Positions 8,818-17,044 of a stretch of DNA of 64,000 nucleotides are shown here, one piece after another. Both the position numbers and the translations under genes were made by a program. Under the pieces are notes generated by a model. The model ran no database searches and had not been told where the DNA came from. It was given only the letters and a program-made list of their open reading frames with translations. Location: assembly GCF_018130145.1 (NCBI RefSeq), contig NZ_JAFCMB010000016.1, positions 62,001 to 126,000 of the forward strand, in the 5' to 3' direction. Position 1 is the stretch's first letter, and the number at the start of each line of letters is the position of its first letter. This DNA is from Bradyrhizobium sp. AUGA SZCCT0176. Lineage in GTDB: Bacteria > Pseudomonadota > Alphaproteobacteria > Rhizobiales > Xanthobacteraceae.

Positions 8818-10035
8818 CTAGAAGAACCCACTCACATCAGTCACACGCTCCGGATCGGCCGAGGCCAGCGCGGCAGCACGCTCGGCCTTCGGCGGATAGA
8901 TCCAGACGGTGTTGATTTCCTGCTTGGTCTTCTTGCCGACGTCGCCGACCATCCCGATCTTGCGCTCCCAACCGATCGTGAACAGGGCGCCGGCCTCTCC
9001 GAGGTCGAGACAGGTGACGTATCCCTTCTGGTGATAGGGCTTGGTCGGAACGCCGAGCAGTTCCGCGGCGGCATTGTTGCCGGCAAAGGCCCCCATTCGC
9101 GTGGCGTGCTGGCACGACATCAGCGCGTAATTGCCGACATCGTCGCTGGCTGCCCTGGCGGCATCGCCGGTGGCGAAGACACCGGGCACCGACGGTACGC
9201 GCAAGTCACGGTCGACCAGCAGCCGGCCGAAATTGTCGCGCTCGGCCGGGATCTGCTGGGTCAACGGGGCGGCGCGAATGCCGGCCGCCCAGATCACGGT
9301 CTCGGCTTCGATGTGTTCGCCATTGGAAAGCGTGACGCCGGATTTGTCCAGCGAGGCGACGCCGGCGCCCAGCCGGGTCTCCACGCCGACCTTGCGCAGC
9401 GCGTCCTCAATGACGGGGCGCGGACCTGCGCCCATATCCGGAGCGATCGCGCTGTTCCGATCAACGATGATGACGCGCGTCTTGGTATCCTTGCCGAGAA
9501 TTGCACGAAGCCGTGTGGGAATCTCCGTCGCCGCCTCGATGCCGGTGAAACCGCCGCCGGCAACGACGACCGTGTTGCGTCCGTTCTTTGCCGGCCGATC
9601 CGCCAGGCCGTGCAGATGCCGGTCCAGGGCGATCGCATCGTCGAGCTGGTCGACACTGAAGCCGTGTTCGGCAAGGCCGGGAATATTCGGACGGAACAGC
9701 CGGCTGCCGGTGGCCACGACCAGCCGATCGTAGGAGAGGCTCTTCTTCGCGCCCTTGGCGGCGACGATGTTCACCGTCCTGGCCTTGGTGTCGATGGTCT
9801 CGGCGCTGCCTTGCACGTAGACAACGTCGACCGCTTTGAGCACGTCAAGCAGCGGCGCGGTCAGCGTTTCGGGTTTCGGTTCGTAAAGCCGAGGGCGAAC
9901 CACCAGGGTCGGCTCTGGTGCAACCAGCGCGATCTCGAGCTGTTCGGGGGAAACGCCCTGGATGTCGCGCAGGCGGGCGGCGGAAAGTGCAGCGTACATG
10001 CCGGCGAAGCCGGCGCCGATGATGAGGATTCTCAT
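8818..10035 (-). CDS. NDH-2-like FAD/NAD(P)-dependent oxidoreductase
   Basis: 405 aa. FAD-binding GAGFAG (7-12), central NAD-binding VVAGGGFTGIEAA (about 157-169), and the ATGDAAR motif (about 295) that binds FAD in pyridine nucleotide-disulfide oxidoreductases. Size and architecture fit non-proton-pumping NADH:quinone dehydrogenases, but no obvious C-terminal membrane helix is visible, so it may be a soluble relative. GGAGACAAC precedes ATG 10035. Confidence 0.85.
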   Translation of the reverse strand: MRILIIGAGFAGMYAALSAARLRDIQGVSPEQLEIALVAPEPTLVVRPRLYEPKPETLTAPLLDVLKAVDVVYVQGSAETIDTKARTVNIVAAKGAKKSLSYDRLVVATGSRLFRPNIPGLAEHGFSVDQLDDAIALDRHLHGLADRPAKNGRNTVVVAGGGFTGIEAATEIPTRLRAILGKDTKTRVIIVDRNSAIAPDMGAGPRPVIEDALRKVGVETRLGAGVASLDKSGVTLSNGEHIEAETVIWAAGIRAAPLTQQIPAERDNFGRLLVDRDLRVPSVPGVFATGDAARAASDDVGNYALMSCQHATRMGAFAGNNAAAELLGVPTKPYHQKGYVTCLDLGEAGALFTIGWERKIGMVGDVGKKTKQEINTVWIYPPKAERAAALASADPERVTDVSGFF

Positions 10036-10134
10036 ATGGTTGTCTCCTGTGGTTTGATCTTCTCGAAATTCCGCGCGTCACTGCACGGCTCCCCCGTTGG
10101 CGGGAGACCTTTGCGATCGATGACGACGCGAAGA

Positions 10135-10321
10135 CGTGAAACGAAGGTGCCAGGCGCTATGGAGGCGAGCAGTCCAGCATTAACGGCATCGGCCGTTCAC
10201 ATACTTCGCGGCAGCTTCTGGAACTGCGTGTCGAGCTGCGTTGAAAGACGATCGAGTGAACGGGATTCGGTGACCAGCTCTTGAAGATCTGGGCACCGTC
10301 GTTGATCACGATGGAGCTCAT
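10135..10321 (-). pseudogene. Alpha/beta hydrolase (chloroperoxidase-like) relic with internal deletion
   Basis: From ATG 10321 the frame reads MSSIVINDGAQIFKSW, the typical N-terminus of chloroperoxidase-like alpha/beta hydrolases. Only about 80 bp later, in a different frame, comes TADAVNAGLLASIAPG, which resembles the C-terminal end of the same family (usually TxADxINxDLLAFI). The whole catalytic middle is missing. A 107-codon open frame covering 10157-10480 runs through it but has no recognisable product beyond this fragment. Confidence 0.45.
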
Positions 10322-10585
10322 CGGATTTTTACCTAGGGTAGCTTGCGCCGGATTTTCCGCCTCCTCACCCGTCGGTGAGGTGAAGCGCACCGTCAACGAA
10401 AGGCCGTACATGAGGGCGCTCGCGACCACCCTTCGTCGTGACGTGATCGCATTTGGGCCGACGAAGTTCTTCCAGGCCATTGGTTATCTCCCTAGTTCTC
10501 GGCGTGACCATCGCATGGTCTTTGTCTAGCGGACCAAACCTGTGACTGCCCCAGAGGGATTGACGTAGCTGTAGAGAGATTGCTG

Positions 10586-11542
10586 TTAACGCGTGCGCCT
10601 CCGCCAATCGCTCGGGGTCTCGCCGGTCAGCTTCCTGAATGCCGCGGCGAAGGCGTTTTGGGAGGCGTAGCCAAGCGTCGCTGCGATCGAGACGACCGAC
10701 GCGTCGGTGTCGCGCAGCATGTTCATGGCCTGCTCGAGACGGTGCTGGCGCAGCCATGCGTGAGGGGAAAGCCCGGTGCTTTCCTTGAAGGCACGGCAGA
10801 AATGGAAGCGCGACAGGCCGGCATCCGAAGCCAGCGCCGCAAGAGATACGTCCGCATCGCTGTCCGAGCGCAGGCGTTCGATGGCGCGGCGCAATGCCGT
10901 GGGCGCGAGGCCGCCTATGGTCGGCTGCAACGCGATTGGCGAGCCAATGTGCGCAGCCAAGAGGTGAGTGGCCAGGAGGTCTGTCAGCTGATGTCTGAGC
11001 AGGGCATCCAGTGCGGCACTGCCTCCAATCATATCCGCCGCGCTCAAGAGCAATCGGGACGCGGTGAGGTCGGGATGTCCCGTCCTTTCCAGGAGATCGC
11101 CGGGAGCGGCCATATCGGCTTCGCCGGCGACGCGTTGCAGCGTTGTGGGCGGAAGATAAAGCTGAACGACATTGACGGGGCCGGGAATATCCCATCGGGC
11201 GCTTGAGCCGGCGGGAATGATCGTCACAACCCCGGAACGCGCCGTTCCGATCGCAACTGATCTTCCCGAGCGTCGCTCTAGCTGTTGCAGGCCGGTCGGG
11301 TAAGTCATGATGACGTGATCAGCCATGGGCTCGACGACGTCATGCAGCGCATTGTGCTTCCAATGCGCGATCGCTCCACTGGACGGATCGGAAGCCAGGC
11401 GCAGCGGAGCGGTCTTGAGCACGCGCGCCATCTCCACACCGGCAGGACGCCGGTCGGCATTCGGCAAATCGCGCTGGTGCGCCTTGGAAGCGTCTGGCTG
11501 ATTCTTCTGCGAAAAATCGCGCGAAATTGGCTTGCAGCTCAT
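10586..11542 (-). CDS. AraC-family transcriptional regulator (tandem copy 1)
   Basis: 318 aa from ATG 11542, which follows GAGGA; upstream in-frame codons overlap the end of the neighbouring paralogue. C-terminal double HTH AraC domain (about 215-315): DVSLAALASDAGLSRFHFCRAFK and SVVSIAATLGYASQNAFAAAFRKLTG. N-terminal 200 residues are a divergent cupin-like sensing domain. Very similar throughout to the protein encoded just upstream, so a tandem duplication. The NDH-2-like and metallo-hydrolase genes lie downstream on the same strand and are candidate targets. Confidence 0.9.
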   Translation of the reverse strand: MSCKPISRDFSQKNQPDASKAHQRDLPNADRRPAGVEMARVLKTAPLRLASDPSSGAIAHWKHNALHDVVEPMADHVIMTYPTGLQQLERRSGRSVAIGTARSGVVTIIPAGSSARWDIPGPVNVVQLYLPPTTLQRVAGEADMAAPGDLLERTGHPDLTASRLLLSAADMIGGSAALDALLRHQLTDLLATHLLAAHIGSPIALQPTIGGLAPTALRRAIERLRSDSDADVSLAALASDAGLSRFHFCRAFKESTGLSPHAWLRQHRLEQAMNMLRDTDASVVSIAATLGYASQNAFAAAFRKLTGETPSDWRRRTR

Positions 11543-11592
11543 GACTTGTCCTCGCCATTGAGGGCGGTCTGTTACCCGCAGAGCGTTCGCTG

Positions 11593-12543
11593 TTATCGCG
11601 TACGCCGTCTCCACTCGCCCGGTGTTTCGTTGGTCAGCTTCCGGAATGCGGCGGCGAACGCGGTCTGGGAGGAATAACCAAGCGCGGCTGCGATCGAGAC
11701 GACGGATTCGTCAGTGTCGCGCAGCATGTTCATGGCCTGCTCGAGCCGGTGCTGGCGCAACCAGGCATGGGGTGAAAGCCCGGTGCTTTCCTTGAAGGAA
11801 CGGCAGAAGTGGAAGCGCGACAGCCCGGCATCCGAAGCCAGCGCCGCGAGCGAGACGTCCGCGTCGCTGTCCGAGCGCAGGCGTTCGATGGCGCGGCGCA
11901 GCACCGACGGCGACAGCCCACCCAGGGTCGGCTGGAACGTGGTTGGCGAGCCGGTGTGCGCAGCCAACAGGCGCGTGGCCAGCAGGTCCGTCAGCTGATG
12001 CCTGAACAGCGTATCCAGGGGCCCATTGCCCTGCATGGCATCGGCCGCGGTCAGGAGCAATCGGGATGTAATGGGGTCCGGATGCCCCGTTCGCTCCAGC
12101 AGATCGGTTGGTGCGGCGATGTCGGCTTCGCGGGCAACGCGATCGAGCATTGTGTGCGGAAGATAGAGCTGAACGACATCAACGGGCTTCGGAATATCCC
12201 ATCGGGAGCTCGATCCTTCCGGGATGATGATCACAACCCCGGGACGAAACGTTCCAATCGCAACCGAGCTTCCTGTCCGGCGCTCCACGCGCTGCATCGT
12301 GCCGTTGTAGGCCATGATGACGTGATGGGTCATCGGCTCGACGACGTCGTGCAATGGTTCATGCTTCCAGTGGGCGATCCCGGCACCGGAGGAATCCAGA
12401 GCCATGTGAAAGGGCGTGGTCCCAAGCACGCGCGCCATCTCCGCATCGGCAGCACGCCCATCGGCATTCGGCAAGTCGCTCCGGCGCGCTTCAGACGCGG
12501 CCGGCAGATCATCCGAAGGTTCGCGCAAGATCGGCTTGCTCAT
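11593..12543 (-). CDS. AraC-family transcriptional regulator (tandem copy 2)
   Basis: 316 aa from ATG 12543; a TTG 18 codons upstream is possible but has no better ribosome site. Same architecture as copy 1. The two C-terminal DNA-binding domains are almost identical, while residues in the sensing half (AYNGTMQRVERRTGSSVAIG compared with TYPTGLQQLERRSGRSVAIG) show more changes. This suggests retained DNA target with altered ligand response. The spacer to copy 1 is only 50 bp, so they may be co-transcribed. Confidence 0.9.
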   Translation of the reverse strand: MSKPILREPSDDLPAASEARRSDLPNADGRAADAEMARVLGTTPFHMALDSSGAGIAHWKHEPLHDVVEPMTHHVIMAYNGTMQRVERRTGSSVAIGTFRPGVVIIIPEGSSSRWDIPKPVDVVQLYLPHTMLDRVAREADIAAPTDLLERTGHPDPITSRLLLTAADAMQGNGPLDTLFRHQLTDLLATRLLAAHTGSPTTFQPTLGGLSPSVLRRAIERLRSDSDADVSLAALASDAGLSRFHFCRSFKESTGLSPHAWLRQHRLEQAMNMLRDTDESVVSIAAALGYSSQTAFAAAFRKLTNETPGEWRRRTR

Positions 12544-12762
12544 GGTCTCATGCTCGCGTTGGCCATAGTCTCTTATGGGCTTAGATGATGATGGCAAACG
12601 CCGCGTGACGGTATCCTGCGGCGAGTCTGATCCCGCTGGCCCGGCGGATAGATCAACCTGTACCTTGGGATAGGGTTGGCGGGACGTGTGTCAAGCCGCA
12701 GACAATCGCGTCATGCGGTCGCCGTGCGCGCCAATGCTGAGGTTGGGAGGCGCAATTCGTGG

Positions 12763-14355
12763 TCAGTCCTCGCAATCCGAATTGATGGGAATTGTGAACT
12801 GAAACGCCGCACCTCTTGGGACGTTTGCTGCCGCCCACAATCGTCCTCCGTGATCCTCGACGATCGAACGGCAGACGGAAAGTCCCATCCCGAGGCCGCT
12901 CGACTTCGTGGTATAAAATGCTTCGAAGGCTCGCTCGATCGCCCCCTCCGACAGCCCCGGGCCAGAGTCTCGCACCGCAACGAGAATAGCATCAGCTTCA
13001 ACCCGGGTGCTGATCAGCAACTCCCGAGGCTCGTCGCTTATCTGGCTCATCGCCTCGACTGCGTTTACGATCAAGTTCAGCATCACCTGTTGAATCTGGA
13101 CCCGACTGCCCTGAATGACAGGTAAACCCTCCGCAAACTGAGTCCGCAATTGAACGCTGTTTTTCGACACTTCACCGCGCGTCAATCCGATAACTTCCGA
13201 AATCGTTTCATTGATCTCCAGGCTGTCCTTTCGCGTCGGCTCCTTCCTGACCAATGCGTGCGTCCGGTCGACAACTTCAGTGACACGCATGCCGTTCAGC
13301 ACGGCTCGGTCTATTGCCTTCTTCGCCCTCTCGACATCCGGCTGCTCGCGAGCGAGGAAGCGCTGAGCGGTTTGGGTATTCAGGAGCGCGGCCGTGATCG
13401 GCTGCTTGACCTCATGCGTAATGGACGCCGTAAGCTGCCCCAAAGTTGCCAGCCGATTGGCGTGGGCCAATTCCGTCTGCATGCTGCGGAATCGCCGCTC
13501 ACTCTCACGCGCTTCCACTTCTGCCCGTCTGCGCTCGGTCAGATCGAGCACAAACGCGACACCCTGGCTGTCTGTCGCTTCAAGGGTCGCGATGCCGATC
13601 AACACTGGAATACGGCTGCCATCCTTCCGGATATACTCCTTTTCAAAAGGCTGCACGGCTCCCTTGTTTTTTACCTCGGACATCATCAACGCATCGCGAT
13701 CACGCCATTCGGGAGGCGTCATGTCCGCCCAGCTCACGCGGCCGGACAGGAGATCGTGCTGATCATACCCAACGATGCGCAAATACTCGCTATTGGCATC
13801 AAGAATCCGCCCCTCGTCATTCCAGATGACGATGCCGATGATGTTGGCATCGACGAGGCGGCGAATTTTTGCTTCACGTTGTTCAATCTCCCGCTGCGTG
13901 GTTGCAATGGATCTCAAGTCCGCCTGCAGCACGTCGCGCCACTGCAACAGCAGTCTGAGATAGAGATCGCTGTATCCGTTGCTCTTCCTGTCAAGAACAC
14001 AAATCGTTCCAAAGATCTCGCCATCGGGCCAACTGATCGGCACGCCGAGGTATGAGATCATTCCCAGTTTGATGTCGGGGTTCGATTTCCACGCCTCGTC
14101 CTGCAGAGCGTCCGGGACGATCAACGGTCGGCGGGTGTTCATTACAGTCTCACAATAGAGCCCTGTATTGAGACACGCGGCCTCGTTCGGTTCGTAAGGA
14201 TTTTCCTTGGACTCGCTGGAAACGAGGACTTTGATGTTTGGCGGCTCTACCCTCATGATCAAGGCGGAGGGGACATTCACAATATCGGCCAGAAGATCTG
14301 CGATCTCCTGCCATTTTCGCATGATGTCCGCGGGTACCTGCATATTGTGGAGCAT
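12763..14355 (-). CDS. GAF-PAS sensor histidine kinase
   Basis: 530 aa. Residues 15-150 form a GAF domain (YLGVPISWPDGEIFGTICVLD), 160-285 a PAS domain with PAC end (FVLDLTERRRAE), then a HisKA-like dimerisation region with phospho-acceptor His314 in SITHEVKQP, and an HATPase domain with N box (NLIVNAVEAM), DSGPGLS and GLGMGLS. No membrane segment, so cytoplasmic. ATG 14355 is preceded by GAGGTGG; a GTG 6 codons earlier also exists. The kinase type (EVKQPI) is the one found with FixJ/NodW-like regulators; both downstream partners lie next to it. Confidence 0.92.
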   Translation of the reverse strand: MLHNMQVPADIMRKWQEIADLLADIVNVPSALIMRVEPPNIKVLVSSESKENPYEPNEAACLNTGLYCETVMNTRRPLIVPDALQDEAWKSNPDIKLGMISYLGVPISWPDGEIFGTICVLDRKSNGYSDLYLRLLLQWRDVLQADLRSIATTQREIEQREAKIRRLVDANIIGIVIWNDEGRILDANSEYLRIVGYDQHDLLSGRVSWADMTPPEWRDRDALMMSEVKNKGAVQPFEKEYIRKDGSRIPVLIGIATLEATDSQGVAFVLDLTERRRAEVEARESERRFRSMQTELAHANRLATLGQLTASITHEVKQPITAALLNTQTAQRFLAREQPDVERAKKAIDRAVLNGMRVTEVVDRTHALVRKEPTRKDSLEINETISEVIGLTRGEVSKNSVQLRTQFAEGLPVIQGSRVQIQQVMLNLIVNAVEAMSQISDEPRELLISTRVEADAILVAVRDSGPGLSEGAIERAFEAFYTTKSSGLGMGLSVCRSIVEDHGGRLWAAANVPRGAAFQFTIPINSDCED

Positions 14356-14356
14356 G

Positions 14357-14506
14357 TCAGTCCACCTCGACACGCATGTCCGTTGCGCGCAAATCCTCCG
14401 GACGTGATCCCACGTCAGATGCGAAATCGGATAACGCCATCCCGGACGGGAGTGTGAAGGATTGTTCGCGGCCGCCCGGGGCGGCTTTGTGGACAGGACT
14501 AGCCAT
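14357..14506 (-). CDS. 49-aa ORF translationally wedged between response regulator and kinase
   Basis: ATG 14506 overlaps the stop of the receiver gene (ATGGCTAG) and its own TGA at 14359-14357 is followed one base later by the kinase ATG (TGACATG). Such stop/start overlaps at both ends are typical of coupled genes rather than chance. The product has no hydrophobic segment and no family I recognise. It may be a genuine small regulator or only an ORF through which ribosomes re-initiate onto the kinase. Confidence 0.45.
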   Translation of the reverse strand: MASPVHKAAPGGREQSFTLPSGMALSDFASDVGSRPEDLRATDMRVEVD

Positions 14507-14912
14507 CGGAAGGCCTCTGCCCATCGCAGTCAGGGCCACAGCCGGCGTGCCTCAGGGCGGACTGCAGGTAACGAAAGAGGACGTCGCTGCTTACCGGCTT
14601 GGTCAGGTATGCATAGGCCCCACCTCTCATGGCGCGAGATCGGGTCGCCGGATTGGTGTCAGCCGTGACGATAATGACCGGCATCGCGGAACGGAGACTC
14701 CGCAAATGCCGCAGCAGGTCAAGCCCGCTATGGCCCGGCATGCTCACGTCGGTAATCAGGCAAGCGAACCGGTCAGGGACATATTCCGCCATGAAGGCCT
14801 CCGCTCGATCGAAAGTGCGACACGATAGATCCAGCACCATAAGGAGGTCGGAAAGGGCCTCCCGAACAGCTTCGTCGTCATCTACGATCGCGACCAGGGG
14901 CGCTTTGGACAA
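14499..14912 (-). CDS. Single-domain response regulator (receiver only)
   Basis: 137 aa, CheY-like. Acidic pocket DDD (11-13), phospho-acceptor Asp55 (LITDVSMPG), Thr83 and Lys105 (YLTKPV). No output domain, so it acts by protein contact or as phosphate sink in a relay with the kinase at 12763-14355. Stop overlaps the start of the 49-aa ORF. FixJ-type receiver sequence. Confidence 0.92.
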   Translation of the reverse strand: MSKAPLVAIVDDDEAVREALSDLLMVLDLSCRTFDRAEAFMAEYVPDRFACLITDVSMPGHSGLDLLRHLRSLRSAMPVIIVTADTNPATRSRAMRGGAYAYLTKPVSSDVLFRYLQSALRHAGCGPDCDGQRPSDG

Positions 14913-14993
14913 GCCGATAACCTTCGCTAGCGTGGCCGGCTGACCACACCCACGTCTCGCCCATTGCTGGCCGGGTCGTAACCATCCTTTGGT

Positions 14994-15704
14994 CTAGGGT
15001 GATTTTTGCTCCCGGATATCCGCAGGCAGCAGTTCCCAAATGCGAATGAGCTGCCCGACGGACGCGGCCTGCATCTTCTTCGTCACGTTGCCACGGTGGA
15101 GCTTGACGGTGATCTCGCTGATGCCGAGATCGAACGCGATCTGTTTGTTGAGGCGGCCCCTTGCCACTTCACGCATGACCTCGCGTTCGCGCGGCGTCAA
15201 CTTCGCGTAGCGGTCGACGTGCAGCTTGACGTGCCGGGCGGCGGTCCGTAGCGAAACGTCCTTCTCGATTCCGGCTGTGACGGCGTCGAGCAGCGTCTGG
15301 TCCCGGACGGGCTTTGTAAGGAAGTCAATGGCTCCCGCCTTCATCGCCTGCACGGTCATCGCGATGTCGCCATGACCGGTGAGGAAAATGATCGGTCTCG
15401 TATGACCGTTCAAGGCGAGATGATGTTGAAGATCGAGGCCGCTTGCGCCGGGCATCCGAACATCGAGGATCAGGCAGCCCGGCCGCTCCGGAAGATCGGC
15501 CTGCAACAGTTCCTGTGTCGATCCGAAGCAACATGCGTCGATTCCTACCGACAGCAGAAGTTCTCGAATTGCGAACCGGACGTCCTCGTCATCGTCCACG
15601 ATCAGGACGAGTGGGCGATCCATATTGTCGGCAGCCATGCTCATGGGTAATTGGGGCAAGGTTGGTAGGGCGGATGAGCGAGCAAGTGCGGTGGTGGCAA
15701 GCAT
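14994..15704 (-). CDS. FixJ/NodW-type LuxR response regulator
   Basis: 236 aa. Receiver with DDDED (37-41), Asp81 in LILDVRMPG, Lys in FLTKPV; C-terminal NarL/LuxR HTH (LTPREREVMREVARGRLNKQ to EITVKLHRGNVTKKM). ATG 15704 follows GGAGA. Upstream lies a palindrome and a motif shared with another promoter (see 15788-15801 and 15800-15816). It is the likely DNA-binding output of the adjacent kinase. Confidence 0.93.
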   Translation of the reverse strand: MLATTALARSSALPTLPQLPMSMAADNMDRPLVLIVDDDEDVRFAIRELLLSVGIDACCFGSTQELLQADLPERPGCLILDVRMPGASGLDLQHHLALNGHTRPIIFLTGHGDIAMTVQAMKAGAIDFLTKPVRDQTLLDAVTAGIEKDVSLRTAARHVKLHVDRYAKLTPREREVMREVARGRLNKQIAFDLGISEITVKLHRGNVTKKMQAASVGQLIRIWELLPADIREQKSP

Positions 15705-15787
15705 TGCTTAGTCTCCTAATCGCTACTGCCCCGTTGCCTGTCGCGGTCGTTCAACTTGAGTCGATCGTTCGGGGCGTGTTCTAAACT

Positions 15788-15801
15788 CCGTACAAGTACG
15801 G
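15788..15801. promoter_or_regulatory. Palindrome CCGTAC-AA-GTACGG upstream of the FixJ-like gene
   Basis: Perfect 6-bp arms with AA spacer, 84 bp upstream of the LuxR-type regulator start. A near-identical site (CCGTA-gAAG-TACGG) is at 56189-56206. LuxR/NarL proteins bind palindromes of this size, so autoregulation is plausible; the binder is not established. Confidence 0.5.
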
Positions 15802-15816
15802 CGTCTTTCCTAAAGC
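15800..15816 (-). promoter_or_regulatory. 17-bp promoter-region motif, copy 1
   Basis: GGCGTCTTTCCTAAAGC on the + strand, repeated exactly at 18026-18042, with further matches downstream (CC.T....TTGTC.G). Both copies lie 50-110 bp upstream of leftward genes (FixJ-like regulator and catalase-fold protein), reading GCTTTAGGAAAGACGCC in the gene direction. Probably a shared regulator site or promoter. Confidence 0.5.
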
Positions 15817-16070
15817 CGCCGTCCTTTGTCGGAACCTGCTCCAAGCGCGCAATCGTGATACTAAGGGCTGAGACGCCGCGGACGCGTGCCCCGGTGATCA
15901 AGCAGGAAAATCATTGAATTTGCTCCGAAAATCGCCTTCCCGCGATCGTGCCGGTTGATGTCGCAACAGCTTCGCGTGTTACGAGCAAGCCTAGACGATC
16001 GCTCGCTGATATCAGATAATCCGGCGCGACCTCGCGATACGATGATGACCTGCCTGGTCCAATTCCGCGC
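15817..16070. other. Spacer between divergent regulators
   Basis: Together with the motifs to the left, this 366-bp space (15705-16070) separates the FixJ-like gene from the divergent AraC gene. Short open frames on the minus strand here have no homology that I recognise. GGAAC at about 15831 could belong to an ECF-type promoter, but no matching -10 is clear. Confidence 0.4.
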
Positions 16071-17018
16071 ATGAGACCGAACCAGATGATACAGACGGGC
16101 GCCTTCGGGCAGAGGCTCGGGCAAATCCTGCATTTGAAGGATGCGCCGCCGTCGCTGATGACGCGGTCACTGCGCGGTGTGCAGCTCGCATTCACTGAAA
16201 CCCGAAATGACAACCCCGTGCCGGGTCTTTCCGGTTCGTTCGCGCTGGAGGATGCTTTTCTCGTCAGCCTGAAACTTCACGATTTCCCGGACTGCGAACT
16301 CTGGGAGAATGGCAAATGCGTGATGAAGGCGGATGTTCCGGCGGGGACGACATATCTGTACGATCTCAAGCGCGATCCCCGCTATGTGATCGACAAGCCA
16401 TTCCACTCCCTGTTTTTCTACCTGCCGCGCTCCGCGCTCGACAGCCTCACCGAACAGTCCCGCACGCCTCGCGTCGGTGAACTCGCCTGTGATCTTGGTG
16501 TCGCCCATGATGACGCGGTCATCCGTCACATTGGCGCCTCGCTGCAGGAAGGCTTGCGCCGGCCGGGCGAGACCAATCAGCTTTTCGTCGATCACATGAT
16601 GCTCGCCCTCACCGCACACGTCGCGCAGGCGTATGGCGGACTGCGTCCCGACGCCAAGCCGACCCGCGGCGGTCTGGCGCCGTGGCAGGCGAGGCGCGCC
16701 TGTGAAAGAATCGAGTCCGATCTGGGCGGGAAAATTTCATTGCAACAAATCGCGGCCGAGTTTGATCTGTCGGTCAGCCATTTTTCACGGGCTTTTCGCA
16801 GCTCCACCGGCTTGCCGCCGCACCAATGGCTGCTTCGCCAACGGGTGAAGGCGGCCAAGCAGTTGATGACCGTCCCCGACCTGTCGCTGTCCGAGATTGC
16901 GATATCGGCCGGGTTCGCCAATCAGAGCCACTTTACGCGGGTGTTTTCGGCCGCGGTCGGCGTCAGCCCGGGAGCGTGGCGCCGCGAAGCGCAAGATGCC
17001 CCGGAAAGCGAGAACTGA
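16071..17018 (+). CDS. AraC-family transcriptional regulator (AraC-binding-like N-domain)
   Basis: 315 aa. C-terminal AraC HTH pair (about 210-305): ISLQQIAAEFDLSVSHFSRAF and LSLSEIAISAGFANQSHFTRVF, then the conserved GVSPGAWR end. N-terminal domain (DIAxAGxTYLYDLKRDPRY region) senses an unknown ligand. Ends 27 bp before the stop of the convergent catalase-fold gene. Different subfamily from the tandem AraC pair at 10.6-12.5 kb. Confidence 0.9.
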   Translation: MRPNQMIQTGAFGQRLGQILHLKDAPPSLMTRSLRGVQLAFTETRNDNPVPGLSGSFALEDAFLVSLKLHDFPDCELWENGKCVMKADVPAGTTYLYDLKRDPRYVIDKPFHSLFFYLPRSALDSLTEQSRTPRVGELACDLGVAHDDAVIRHIGASLQEGLRRPGETNQLFVDHMMLALTAHVAQAYGGLRPDAKPTRGGLAPWQARRACERIESDLGGKISLQQIAAEFDLSVSHFSRAFRSSTGLPPHQWLLRQRVKAAKQLMTVPDLSLSEIAISAGFANQSHFTRVFSAAVGVSPGAWRREAQDAPESEN

Positions 17019-17044
17019 TCCAGGCCAATGTCGGGCGTAGCGGA

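Noticed and set aside
8809..10284. 491-codon rightward open frame
   Set aside because: It is antisense to the NDH-2-like gene, which has all FAD/NAD motifs; the rightward product is low-complexity Arg/Gly-rich and matches no family.
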